Part shown: in pieces, positions 1-9,996 of the stretch
Layout: every line of letters begins with the position of its first letter
Position numbering within the stretch: position 1 is the first letter of the stretch
Origin: Haematococcus lacustris
Taxonomy: Eukaryota > Chlorophyta > Chlorophyceae > Chlamydomonadales > Haematococcaceae
Length of the DNA stretch: 64,000 nucleotides
NCBI GenBank assembly: GCA_030144725.1
Contig: JASKMD010000016.1
Coordinates: 1,856,753 to 1,920,752 of the forward strand
Direction: 5' to 3'
Program-made: the position numbers and the translations under genes
Notes under the pieces: generated by a model
Told to the model about the DNA's origin: nothing
Databases searched by the model: none
What the model saw: the letters and a program-made list of their open reading frames with translations, nothing else

Positions 1-1
1 G

Positions 2-217
2 GGTGCGCGCCTCGACCGGTGGTACATCTCGGAGGAGCTGGTGCAGTGGCACATGGACAGCGCCATCCAGGGGGTGCTGCCAGCGCCCACCGACCACAGG
101 CCCGTGTCAGTGGCAGTGTGCCCCCCCGACCTGCCTCTCACCGTCCCCGCACCATGGCAGCTGCACCCCGCCCACCTCGACACCCTGACCTGCTGGACTG
201 CCTCAAGGACTTCCTAA
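2..217 (+). pseudogene. ORF2 endonuclease domain, C-terminal fragment
   Basis: Reads ARLDRWYIS and then TDHRPVSV, the two C-terminal signatures of APE-type LINE endonucleases (substrate-contacting R-DR-Y and the catalytic D-H pair). The frame closes at TAA 215-217, immediately after the point where the downstream linker continues in another frame. Partial because the window begins within it. Confidence 0.85.
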
Positions 218-1080
218 AGGCGGAGGCCCTACACCACGAGGCTGCGAGTCAGCTGGGGCTGCCTAGGGATGGGCACAGGGTCAGGTGGGCCCGCATCAAG
301 CAGGGCATGGCCATGCGTGCCCAGCACTTCCTGCGGGCCCAGCGCCGCGCGCAGCGTGACCTGCAGCAGCGCAGGGAGAAGGCGGCAGCAGTGGCCAGGG
401 CTCGCCTCGTGTGGCAGCTGGTGCGGGTGGAGCGAGAGGGGGAGGCAGAGGTGCAGGCGGCGCAGCACCTGGGAGAGGCCGCAGCCCTGGCGGGTGTGGG
501 GGCGAGGGAGCAGGGGGCCCAGCAATCCCTGCTGGCCAGCGCTGTCCTCGACCAGTACTACGGCGACCGCTCCTCCTTTTACTTCTACCATCGCGACCAG
601 CCCGCGCACACCCCCACCCTCATCTCCTCTCTCCAGCTCCCCGGCCAGCCAGGTCAGCCAGCAGACCTTACCACACCGTCCGGGGTGAAGGCAGCGTGCA
701 GGGCTTTCCAACAGCACTACTCAGCCGCCAAGCCAACCGGAGTCTACGCAGCCAAGCCGGTGGACACAGCTGCGCGCGCCACGCTGCTCGGCAGCCTCAC
801 CTTCCACCTCACCCCCACCCAGGCCAGGGTTGCCGAGGGCCCCGATGGCAGCCCTATGCTGTCAGAAGAGGAGCTGGGCTGGGCTCAGCAGGGCTGCGCG
901 CACAGCAAGGCCCCGGGGCTAGATGGGCTGCCCATGGAGGTCTATGACCGGCTGTGGGTGGAGCTGGGGCGGCCGCTGCGGGCCATGTTGCAAGAGGGCC
1001 CTGGCAGACACTGCTGACCCTACCCCTCTGGCTGAGTTCCTGACAGGCATCATCACCCTCGTGCCCAAGGCTGGCAAGCC
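187..1080 (+). pseudogene. ORF2 linker and RT N-terminal region
   Basis: The frame from 187 to TGA 1015-1017 encodes the long helical Gln/Arg/Ala-rich EN-RT linker and ends in KAPGLDGLPMEVYDRLW, the first RT block of LINEs. A one-base shift near 1005 moves the reading to LADTADPTPLAEFL and then GIITLVPKAGKP, the next RT block. Just after KAGKP the sequence jumps to the RT thumb, so palm motifs A to E are absent. Both frame breaks recur in the other copies of this class. Confidence 0.82.
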
Positions 1081-2545
1081 GAGCCTCTCACCCACAGCCT
1101 GCTGGCAGACCCCTCCTACGGCCTCAGCACGTGGGTCATCACCGACCCCACCGCCCCCCCCTCGCGAGGCATCAGCCCGCGGCTGCAAGCTCACGTGGCG
1201 GCACTGGCTGAGCTCAAGCTGTTCCGTGCGGTGACCCCGCTGGCCAATCCTTCTTCTCGGTGCTGGCGGAGCCGCTGTGGTACAACGCGCAAGTCCGCAT
1301 GAACCCAGCAGCAAGGGAGGCAGCAGTTGAGCAGGGTTGGACCCACGTCCGCCACGTGAGGGAGGCCCTCCACAGCCCCCAGCTAGAGGGGGAGGCCCGC
1401 TGGGCTGCGGATCTGGTCCGGGCTTGCCGCCCCGAGCCCTGGCAGGGCATGGTGGACCGCTTGCAGCCTCCTCAGCCGGAGTGGGAGTGCCTGAGGGTTG
1501 GGCCAGGGGTGGGGTTTGTGATGCGGCGCACCCCCCTGCTCCAGTCCTCCCACTGGGTGGGCCCCAACGGCCGCCTCTACGCCCTAGACCCCACAGGGCA
1601 AGGGCCCCTCGGGGCTTTCTGGGCGGAGGAGGGGGCGGCCTGGGAGCCAGCTGCGGTGGCCCGACTCAACAAGCCCAGCTACAGGCTGACCCCGGGGGAG
1701 CGGGCCACCCACCTCCGCCCTCTACCCGCCCAGCGTCACGTGGCGCAGGAGCAGGCTCAGGGGCAGGAACAAGGAGGAGCCAGGGGGGTGGGCAGGGGAG
1801 GGGGGCGGGCAAGGGGGCCGGGCTGGGGCAGGGGGCGAGGGCGTGGAGGAGGTGGAGGGCGTAGGGGCGCAGGAGGCGGGGCGGGAGGGCATGCTGCCGA
1901 CCCAGCTGACGAGGGGCCTGGCACCTGGCATAAAGAGGAGTGGCTCTTGGGCCCCTGGGCTCACCTGCAGCTGGACTTCTCTGTCAAGCATGCCAGGGTG
2001 CGCCTCAGGTGTGGGGCATGGGCACCACCACCCTGCTGGACTTCTCTGTCAAGCATGCCAGGGTGCGCCTCCACCAGCTCCAGCGCGTCAGTGCCGACCC
2101 CCTCTACCCACCCAGTGGGGGCCTGTGGCCTGCGCTGTGGGGTGTGCGCCCCCCCCGGGCAGCGGCGAACCGGAGGTGGCAGCGGTGGCTGATGGGGCCC
2201 TGAGGGAGCTGGAGCTCAAATGGGAGGCCAGCGTGCAGCAGGTGGCATGCCAGGGGGCAGCGGGGGAGCGGGAGCAGCAGGGCAGGGATGTGGAGGAGCG
2301 GCTTCCCGAGGAGGTGCAGGGCAGCCAACCGCCTCGCTGGCTTGACACCTCCGCCAGGGGGCACCAGCGACCCTCGCCGCAGATGAGGGCGGCCCAGCTG
2401 GCTGAGCGGCAGCTGGAGGCCCAGCAGCGGCGTGGCGGCAGGCAGCCAGTTGCTCAGCCCGCCCCCTGGGCCGACACCGTGGACCAGCTGGCTGTGGGTG
2501 TTCAGGCGGGCCAGCCGTGTGCGAAGGTGTGGAAGGAGCTGCTAG
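1081..2545 (+). pseudogene. ORF2 thumb, Gly/Arg region and linker
   Basis: The longest open part, 1260-2192, contains LAEPLWYNAQ, the ADLVRAC helix and a Gly/Arg-rich run at about 1780-1900. A 65-bp internal duplication (1971-2035 against 2036-2071 onward) then alters the frame. Relative to copies 10-12, one base is missing in the segment between LFRAV and LAEPLW and another in the GQR/AAGE region. Ends abruptly at KVWKELL where it meets the tail remnant. Confidence 0.78.
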
Positions 2546-2577
2546 GAGTCTCTCTCTATCTTGTAATGCTCCTCTCC
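2546..2577 (+). repeat. 32-bp LINE 3'-tail remnant at a copy junction
   Basis: The pyrimidine-rich stretch followed by TGTAATGCTCCTC is the end of the LINE 3' UTR (compare 55673-55695). Here it is glued to an internal ORF2 site. The same remnant lies at 9965-9996, 12485-12516, 16588-16619 and 19123-19154, so one rearranged junction was copied five times. Confidence 0.85.
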
Positions 2578-3253
2578 GGCCCCCACCGCCCCTTGCCGCA
2601 CGGAGGTCACGAGGCCTAACGCAGTTGCCCATCTCCCAGCCCAGGAGCTTGGTCCCTCTACCGGGCTGGGCACCCGGCTCGGCACGGTGCGGGTTGGGTC
2701 CTGTGAGCTGCAGGGTAGTCAGCCTCCCCGCTGGCTTGACACCGCCGCGAGGGCACCTCCGCGCCCCTCCCCGGATGACAGGAGGGCTAGGCGGGAGGAG
2801 CGGCAGCGGGTGGCTCAGTGTAGGTCGAGGCGAGGCAACACGCAGCCAGCTACCCAGCCAGCCAGAGGGGGGCCTAGCCGGCGCCGGTATGGCATTCCCT
2901 CTTCCGGTTCCAGCTCTGAGGAGTGGGAGGCTCGGCGTGCAGGGCACCAGCAAGCCGGCAGGCAGCGTGTTGAGCAGCTTGGCCATGGGTCCCCACACAT
3001 GCGGCGCTACGGTTTGCTGAGCCCCTCTGCTAGCCTGGCCAGCTCGCTGGGGGCCTCCTGTGATAGCCCTGTAGTTGAGTCAGCAGGGCCCCGGGAGGGG
3101 AGGTTGAAGGTGCCTAAGCGGCAGCAGCCCGAGCAGGCAGCTCAGCTTGGGGAGGAGGTCGAGCAGCTCGGTCCTCTGCCCCTGCGTCCCCCTCTGGCCA
3201 TCTATTCACGAGAGCCTCGGGTCTGCCTGCGCCGCCCGGGAGCCAAGCATTGA
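2578..3253 (+). pseudogene. ORF1 remnant, start codon lost
   Basis: The ORF1 frame is open from about 2567 to TGA 3251-3253. It is rich in Arg, Gln, Ser and Pro with no recognisable RRM or zinc knuckle. The 11-bp deletion at the leader joint (about 2577/2578) removes the second ATG and puts the first ATG out of frame. The frame ends at GAKH because 8 bp present in copies 7-12 are missing. Its first 60 or so residues resemble an ORF2 segment (QGSQPPRWLDT...RPSP). Probably a nucleic-acid-binding ORF1p by position and charge only. Confidence 0.65.
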
Positions 3254-3371
3254 GGCCACCCCGCCCCCCCCCCCCCGGCCCTCCTCCTTTGCCAGGTCCG
3301 CCTCCCCTTCCCAGCTCACCCACCCTCCTCCACACACGCGCAGCCCACGCGGGGGCAAGCCAGGACTAGCC

Positions 3372-4268
3372 ATGCAGCGCCCAGGTGTGGCCGCCAGGTT
3401 CTTGGCAGTCACCCTCAACGTGCAGGGCCTTGCCCAGCCGCACAAACTGCAGGCCCTGCTTGACTGGGCCGCTGACAGCCCGGCGCAAGTGGTATTCCTT
3501 CAAGAGTGCCATAGGGCGGACAGCGTGTGGCAGTGGGCAGAAGCCCACTCGGGGGCCAAGCCCGCGTAGCGGGGGCAGTGGTTTTACACCCCTGGCACCG
3601 GCAGCTCCCAAGGCTGTCTGCTTTTGGTCAAGCCCTCCACCATCCTCCAGGGGTGCACCCAAGTGCAGCTGCAGGCAGAGGGGGCCCAGGGGCGGGTGCT
3701 GCGGGTAGACGGGGAGCTCGCAGGCAGGCCGGTGTCCCTAGTGTGCGTGTACGCCCCGGCGCAGCAGGCAGAGCGGCCAGCGTTCTACGCAGAGTGCCTC
3801 CACGCTTGCCTGCCGCCAGCCGCCGACCGCATCCTCCTCCTCATGGGGGGCGACTTCAACTGCATCCTAGCCCCGGTGGACAGAGTGGGCATCCCGCAGG
3901 GCTCGCAGCATGGAGAGGCCTGGGTGGGCAGCCGGGGCCAAGGGGCGGAGCAGCTGCAGCAGCTGGTGGGTGAGCGGGGGTTGGTGGACCCATGGCGCCA
4001 TCTGCACCCCTCCAAGAGAGACCTCACCCACTTCAGCAAGCGTTGGCAGACGGGTGCGCGCCTCGACCGGTGGTACATCTCGGAGGAGCTGGTGCAGTGG
4101 CACATGGACAGCGCCATCCAGGGGGTGCTGCCAGCGCCCACCGACCACAGGCCCGTGTCAGTGGCAGTGTGCCCCCCCGACCTGCCTCTCACCGTCCCCG
4201 CACCATGGCAGCTGCACCCCGCCCACCTCGACACCCTGACCTGCTGGACTGCCTCAAGGACTTCCTAA
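3372..4268 (+). pseudogene. ORF2 APE-type endonuclease domain with in-frame TAG
   Basis: Starts at ATG 3372. In order: TLNVQGL (residues about 12-18), VVFLQE (metal-binding Glu), in-frame TAG at 3567-3569, then VCVYAP, GGDFNCI, ARLDRWYIS and TDHRPV, ending at TAA 4266-4268. These are the catalytic signatures of LINE apurinic-like endonucleases that nick the target for target-primed reverse transcription. The TAG between motifs is shared by every copy that covers the site. Downstream the ORF2 frame resumes one base shifted at about 4238. Confidence 0.88.
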
Positions 4269-5131
4269 AGGCGGAGGCCCTACACCACGAGGCTGCGAGT
4301 CAGCTGGGGCTGCCTAGGGATGGGCACAGGGTCAGGTGGGCCCGCATCAAGCAGGGCATGGCCATGCGTGCCCAGCACTTCCTGCGGGCCCAGCGCCGCG
4401 CGCAGCGTGACCTGCAGCAGCGCAGGGAGAAGGCGGCAGCAGTGGCCAGGGCTCGCCTCGTGTGGCAGCTGGTGCGGGTGGAGCGAGAGGGGGAGGCAGA
4501 GGTGCAGGCGGCGCAGCACCTGGGAGAGGCCGCAGCCCTGGCGGGTGTGGGGGCGAGGGAGCAGGGGGCCCAGCAATCCCTGCTGGCCAGCGCTGTCCTC
4601 GACCAGTACTACGGCGACCGCTCCTCCTTTTACTTCTACCATCGCGACCAGCCCGCGCACACCCCCACCCTCATCTCCTCTCTCCAGCTCCCCGGCCAGC
4701 CAGGTCAGCCAGCAGACCTTACCACACCGTCCGGGGTGAAGGCAGCGTGCAGGGCTTTCCAACAGCACTACTCAGCCGCCAAGCCAACCGGAGTCTACGC
4801 AGCCAAGCCGGTGGACACAGCTGCGCGCGCCACGCTGCTCGGCAGCCTCACCTTCCACCTCACCCCCACCCAGGCCAGGGTTGCCGAGGGCCCCGATGGC
4901 AGCCCTATGCTGTCAGAAGAGGAGCTGGGCTGGGCTCAGCAGGGCTGCGCGCACAGCAAGGCCCCGGGGCTAGATGGGCTGCCCATGGAGGTCTATGACC
5001 GGCTGTGGGTGGAGCTGGGGCGGCCGCTGCGGGCCATGTTGCAAGAGGGCCCTGGCAGACACTGCTGACCCTACCCCTCTGGCTGAGTTCCTGACAGGCA
5101 TCATCACCCTCGTGCCCAAGGCTGGCAAGCC
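4238..5131 (+). pseudogene. ORF2 linker and RT N-terminal region
   Basis: Frame from DLLDCLKDFLK (4238) to TGA 5066-5068, ending in the RT block GLDGLPMEVY. It then continues one base shifted into GIITLVPKAGKP before the RT-core deletion scar at about 5132. Sequence is essentially identical to copy 0. Confidence 0.8.
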
Positions 5132-5310
5132 GAGCCTCTCACCCACAGCCTGCTGGCAGACCCCTCCTACGGCCTCAGCACGTGGGTCATCACCGACCCC
5201 ACCGCCCCCCCCTCGCGAGGCATCAGCCCGCGGCTGCAAGCTCACGTGGCGGCACTGGCTGAGCTCAAGCTGTTCCGTGCGGTGACCCCGCTGGCCAATC
5301 CTTCTTCTCG

Positions 5311-6567
5311 GTGCTGGCGGAGCCGCTGTGGTACAACGCGCAAGTCCGCATGAACCCAGCAGCAAGGGAGGCAGCAGTTGAGCAGGGTTGGACCCACGTC
5401 CGCCACGTGAGGGAGGCCCTCCACAGCCCCCAGCTAGAGGGGGAGGCCCGCTGGGCTGCGGATCTGGTCCGGGCTTGCCGCCCCGAGCCCTGGCAGGGCA
5501 TGGTGGACCGCTTGCAGCCTCCTCAGCCGGAGTGGGAGTGCCTGAGGGTTGGGCCAGGGGTGGGGTTTGTGATGCGGCGCACCCCCCTGCTCCAGTCCTC
5601 CCACTGGGTGGGCCCCAACGGCCGCCTCTACGCCCTAGACCCCACAGGGCAAGGGCCCCTCGGGGCTTTCTGGGCGGAGGAGGGGGCGGCCTGGGAGCCA
5701 GCTGCGGTGGCCCGACTCAACAAGCCCAGCTACAGGCTGACCCCGGGGGAGCGGGCCACCCACCTCCGCCCTCTACCCGCCCAGCGTCACGTGGCGCAGG
5801 AGCAGGCTCAGGGGCAGGAACAAGGAGGAGCCAGGGGGGTGGGCAGGGGAGGGGGGCGGGCAAGGGGGCCGGGCGGGGGCAGGGGGCGAGGGCGTGGAGG
5901 AGGTGGAGGGCGTAGGGGCGCAGGAGGCGGGGCGGGAGGGCATGCTGCCGACCCAGCTGACGAGGGGCCTCGCACCTGGCATAAAGAGGAGTGGCTCTTG
6001 GGCCCCTGGGCTCACCTGCAGCTGGACCCTCAGGTGTGGGGCATGGGCACAACTCGAGAAATGGTTCACCTGCAGCTGGACTTCTCTGTCAAGCATGCCA
6101 GGGTGCGCCTCAGGTGTGGGGCATGGGCACCACCACCCTGCTGGACTTCTCTGTCAAGCATGCCAGGGTGCGCCTCCACCAGCTCCAGCGCGTCAGTGCG
6201 GTATGGCATTCCCTCTTCCGGTTTCAGCTCTGAGGAGTGGGAGGCTCGGCGTGCATGGCACCAGCAAGCCGGCAGGCAGCGTGTTGAGCAGCTTGGCCAT
6301 GGGTCCCCACACATGCGGCGCTACGGTTTGCTGAGCCCCTCTGCTAGCCTGGCCAGCTCGCTGGGGGCCTCCTGTGATAGCCCTGTAGTTGAGTCAGCAG
6401 GGCCCCGGGAGGGGAGGTTGAAGGTGCCTAAGCGGCAGCAGCCCGAGCAGGCAGCTCAGCTTGGGGAGGAGGTCGAGCAGCTCGGTCCTCTGCCCCTGCG
6501 TCCCCCTCTGGCCATCTATTCACGAGAGCCTCGGGTCTGCCTGCGCCGCCCGGGAGCCAAGCATTGA
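5311..6567 (+). pseudogene. ORF2 thumb/Gly-Arg region fused in frame to ORF1
   Basis: One 418-codon open frame. It runs from LAEPLWYNAQ through the Gly/Arg run and the internally duplicated segment, then crosses the 6197-6200 junction into ORF1 (RYGIPSSG onward) and stops at the ORF1 stop, TGA 6565-6567. The fusion is a by-product of a deletion that removed the end of copy 1 and the leader of copy 2. No start codon of its own is evident, so expression is doubtful. Confidence 0.7.
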
Positions 6568-6685
6568 GGCCACCCCGCCCCCCCCCCCCCGGCCCTCCTC
6601 CTTTGCCAGGTCCGCCTCCCCTTCCCAGCTCACCCACCCTCCTCCACACACGCGCAGCCCACGCGGGGGCAAGCCAGGACTAGCC

Positions 6686-7582
6686 ATGCAGCGCCCAGGT
6701 GTGGCCGCCAGGTTCTTGGCAGTCACCCTCAACGTGCAGGGCCTTGCCCAGCCGCACAAACTGCAGGCCCTGCTTGACTGGGCCGCTGACAGCCCGGCGC
6801 AAGTGGTATTCCTTCAAGAGTGCCATAGGGCGGACAGCGTGTGGCAGTGGGCAGAAGCCCACTCGGGGGCCAAGCCCGCGTAGCGGGGGCAGTGGTTTTA
6901 CACCCCTGGCACCGGCAGCTCCCAAGGCTGTCTGCTTTTGGTCAAGCCCTCCACCATCCTCCAGGGGTGCACCCAGGTGCAGCTGCAGGCAGAGGGGGCC
7001 CAGGGGCGGGTGCTGCGGGTAGACGGGGAGCTCGCAGGCAGGCCGGTGTCCCTAGTGTGCGTGTACGCCCCGGCGCAGCAGGCAGAGCGGCCAGCGTTCT
7101 ACGCAGAGTGCCTCCACGCTTGCCTGCCGCCAGCCGCCGACCGCATCCTCCTCCTCATGGGGGGCGACTTCAACTGCATCCTAGCCCCGGTGGACAGAGT
7201 GGGCATCCCGCAGGGCTCGCAGCATGGAGAGGCCTGGGTGGGCAGCCGGGGCCAAGGGGCGGAGCAGCTGCAGCAGCTGGTGGGTGAGCGGGGGTTGGTG
7301 GACCCATGGCGCCATCTGCACCCCTCCAAGAGAGACCTCACCCACTTCAGCAAGCGTTGGCAGACGGGTGCGCGCCTCGACCGGTGGTACATCTCGGAGG
7401 AGCTGGTGCAGTGGCACATGGACAGCGCCATCCAGGGGGTGCTGCCAGCGCCCACCGACCACAGGCCCGTGTCAGTGGCAGTGTGCCCCCCCGACCTGCC
7501 TCTCACCGTCCCCGCACCATGGCAGCTGCACCCCGCCCACCTCGACACCCTGACCTGCTGGACTGCCTCAAGGACTTCCTAA
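6686..7582 (+). pseudogene. ORF2 endonuclease domain with in-frame TAG
   Basis: Same motif order as the copy 1 domain. ATG 6686, TAG at 6881-6883 between the LQE and YAP motifs, GGDFN and TDHRPV present, TAA 7580-7582. No private disabling change was noticed. Confidence 0.88.
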
Positions 7583-8445
7583 AGGCGGAGGCCCTACACC
7601 ACGAGGCTGCGAGTCAGCTGGGGCTGCCTAGGGATGGGCACAGGGTCAGGTGGGCCCACATCAAGCAGGGCATGGCCATGCGTGCCCAGCACTTCCTGCG
7701 GGCCCAGCGCCGCGCGCAGCGTGACCTGCAGCAGCGCAGGGAGAAGGCGGCAGCAGTGGCCAGGGCTCGCCTCGTGTGGCAGCTGGTGCGGGTGGAGCGA
7801 GAGGGGGAGGCAGAGGTGCAGGCGGCGCAGCACCTGGGAGAGGCCGCAGCCCTGGCGGGTGTGGGGGCGAGGGAGCAGGGGGCCCAGCAATCCCTGCTGG
7901 CCAGCGCTGTCCTCGACCAGTACTACGGCGACCGCTCCTCCTTTTACTTCTACCATCGCGACCAGCCCGCGCACACCCCCACCCTCATCTCCTCTCTCCA
8001 GCTCCCCGGCCAGCCAGGTCAGCCAGCAGACCTTACCACACCGTCCGGGGTGAAGGCAGCGTGCAGGGCTTTCCAACAGCACTACTCAGCCGCCAAGCCA
8101 ACCGGAGTCTACGCAGCCAAGCCGGTGGACACAGCTGCGCGCGCCACGCTGCTCGGCAGCCTCACCTTCCACCTCACCCCCACCCAGGCCAGGGTTGCCG
8201 AGGGCCCCGATGGCAGCCCTATGCTGTCAGAAGAGGAGCTGGGCTGGGCTCAGCAGGGCTGCGCGCACAGCAAGGCCCCGGGGCTAGATGGGCTGCCCAT
8301 GGAGGTCTATGACCGGCTGTGGGTGGAGCTGGGGCGGCCGCTGCGGGCCATGTTGCAAGAGGGCCCTGGCAGACACTGCTGACCCTACCCCTCTGGCTGA
8401 GTTCCTGACAGGCATCATCACCCTCGTGCCCAAGGCTGGCAAGCC
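7552..8445 (+). pseudogene. ORF2 linker and RT N-terminal region
   Basis: Open to TGA 8380-8382. It carries one private replacement (R to H, WAHIKQG) and ends with the first RT block. The one-base shift into KAGKP and the RT-core scar near 8446 are as in the other copies of this class. Confidence 0.8.
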
Positions 8446-9964
8446 GAGCCTCTCACCCACAGCCTGCTGGCAGACCCCTCCTACGGCCTCAGCACGTGGG
8501 TCATCACCGACCCCACCGCCCCCCCCTCGCGAGGCATCAGCCCGCGGCTGCAAGCTCACGTGGCGGCACTGGCTGAGCTCAAGCTGTTCCGTGCGGTGAC
8601 CCCGCTGGCCAATCCTTCTTCTCGGTGCTGGCGGAGCCGCTGTGGTACAACGCGCAAGTCCGCATGAACCCAGCAGCAAGGGAGGCAGCAGCTGAGCAGG
8701 GGTGGACCCACGTCCGCCACGTGAGGGAGGCCCTCCACAGCCCCCAGCTAGAGGGGGAGGCCCGCTGGGCTGCGGATCTGGTCCGGGCTTGCCGCCCCGA
8801 GCCCTGGCAGGGCATGGTGGACCGCTTGCAGCCTCCTCAGCCGGAGTGGGAGTGCTTGAGGGTTGGGCCAGGGGTGGGGTTTGTGATGCGGCGCACCCCC
8901 CTGCTCCAGTCCTCCCACTGGGTGGGCCCCAACGGCCGCCTCTACGCCCTAGACCCCACAGGGCAAGGGCCCCTCGGGGCTTTCTGGGCGGAGGAGGGGG
9001 CGGCCTGGGAGCCAGCTGCGGTGGCCCGACTCAACAAGCCCAGCTACAGGCTGACCCCGGGGGAGCGGGCCACCCACCTCCGCCCTCTACCCGCCCAGCG
9101 TCACGTGGCGCAGGAGCAGGCTCAGGGGCAGGAACAAGGAGGAGCCAGGAGGGTGGGCAGGGGAGGGGGGCAGGCGAGGGGGCGGGGCGGGGGCAGGGGG
9201 AGAGGGCGTGGAGGGGGTGGAGGGCGTAGGGGCGCAGGAGGCGGGGCGGGAGGGCAGGCTGCCGACCCAGCTGACGAGGGGCCTGGCACCTGGCATAAAG
9301 AGGAGTGGCTCTTGGGCCCCTGGGCTCACCTGCAGCTGGACCCTCAGGTGTGGGGCGTGGGCACAACTCGAGAAATGGTTCACCTGCAGCTGGACTTCTC
9401 TGTCAAGCATGCCAGGGTGCGCCTCAGGTGTGGGGCATGGGCACCACCACCCTGCTGGACTTCTCTGTCAAGCATGCCAGGGTGCGCCTCCACCAGCTCC
9501 AGCGCGTCAGTGCCGACCCCCTCTACCCACCCAGTGGGGGCCTGTGGCCTGCGCTGTGGGGTGTGCGCCCCCCCCGGGCAGCGGCGAACCGGAGGTGGCA
9601 GCGGTGGCTGATGGGGCCCTGAGGGAGCTGGAGCTCAAGTGGGAGGCCAGCGTGCAGCAGGTGGCAGGCCAGGGGGCAGCGGGGGAGCGGGAGCAGCAGG
9701 GCAGGGATGTGGAGGAGCGGCTTCCCGAGGAGTTGCAGGGCAGCCAACCGCCTCGCTGGCTTGACACCTCCGCCAGGGGGCACCAGCGACCCTCGCCGCA
9801 GATGAGGGCGGCCCAACAGGCTGAGCGGCAGCTGGAGGCCCAGCAGCGGCGTGGCGGCAGGCAGCCAGTTGCTCAGCCCGCCCCCTGGGCCGACACCGTG
9901 GACCAGCTGGCTGTGGGTGTTCAGGCGGGCCAGCCGTGTGCGAAGGTGTGGAAGGAGCTGCTAG
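8446..9964 (+). pseudogene. ORF2 thumb, Gly/Arg region and linker
   Basis: Open part 8625-9611. Contains LAEPLWYNAQ, a Gly/Arg-rich run at about 9150-9250, and an expanded segment with a private insert reading REMVHLQ before the duplicated LDFSVKHARVRL block. Frame continues one shift later as ELELKWEAS to KVWKELL, where it is cut at the tail remnant. Confidence 0.76.
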
Positions 9965-9996
9965 GAGTCTCTTTCTATCTTGTAATGCTCCTCTCC

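Larger units (their letters stand above)
1..2577 (+). mobile_element. LINE copy 0 (truncated by window edge)
   Basis: The window starts inside the EN C-terminus. Order: EN end, RT N-terminal linker, RT-core deletion scar near 1081, thumb and Gly/Arg region, linker to the residues KVWKELL. At 2545/2546 the ORF2 frame is cut and joined to a 32-bp piece of the LINE 3' tail (2546-2577), which runs directly into the ORF1 leader of copy 1. The zinc finger and the rest of the C-terminus are missing. Confidence 0.8.
2578..6199 (+). mobile_element. LINE copy 1
   Basis: Leader and ORF1 to 3253, poly-C tract near 3264-3277, EN 3372-4268, RT N-terminal region, RT-core scar near 5132, thumb and Gly/Arg region. 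At 6197-6200 ORF2 is fused by a very short shared GC to the middle of the next copy's ORF1. The leader lacks 11 bp present in copies 7-12 and with them the ORF1 ATG. Confidence 0.82.
6200..9996 (+). mobile_element. LINE copy 2
   Basis: Begins within ORF1 at the fusion with copy 1. EN 6686-7582, RT N-terminal region, RT-core scar near 8446, thumb, Gly/Arg region, linker, then the tail remnant 9965-9996. With copy 3 it forms a dimer that recurs as copies 4 and 5 with a shift of about 6.62 kb. Confidence 0.82.

Noticed and set aside
2216..2998. 260-codon open frame on the - strand (and equivalents at 9635, 12155, 16258, 18793)
   Set aside because: Antisense to LINE ORF2 end and ORF1, crosses a rearranged junction, and has GC-rich low-complexity composition with no domain; long spurious frames are expected at this GC content.
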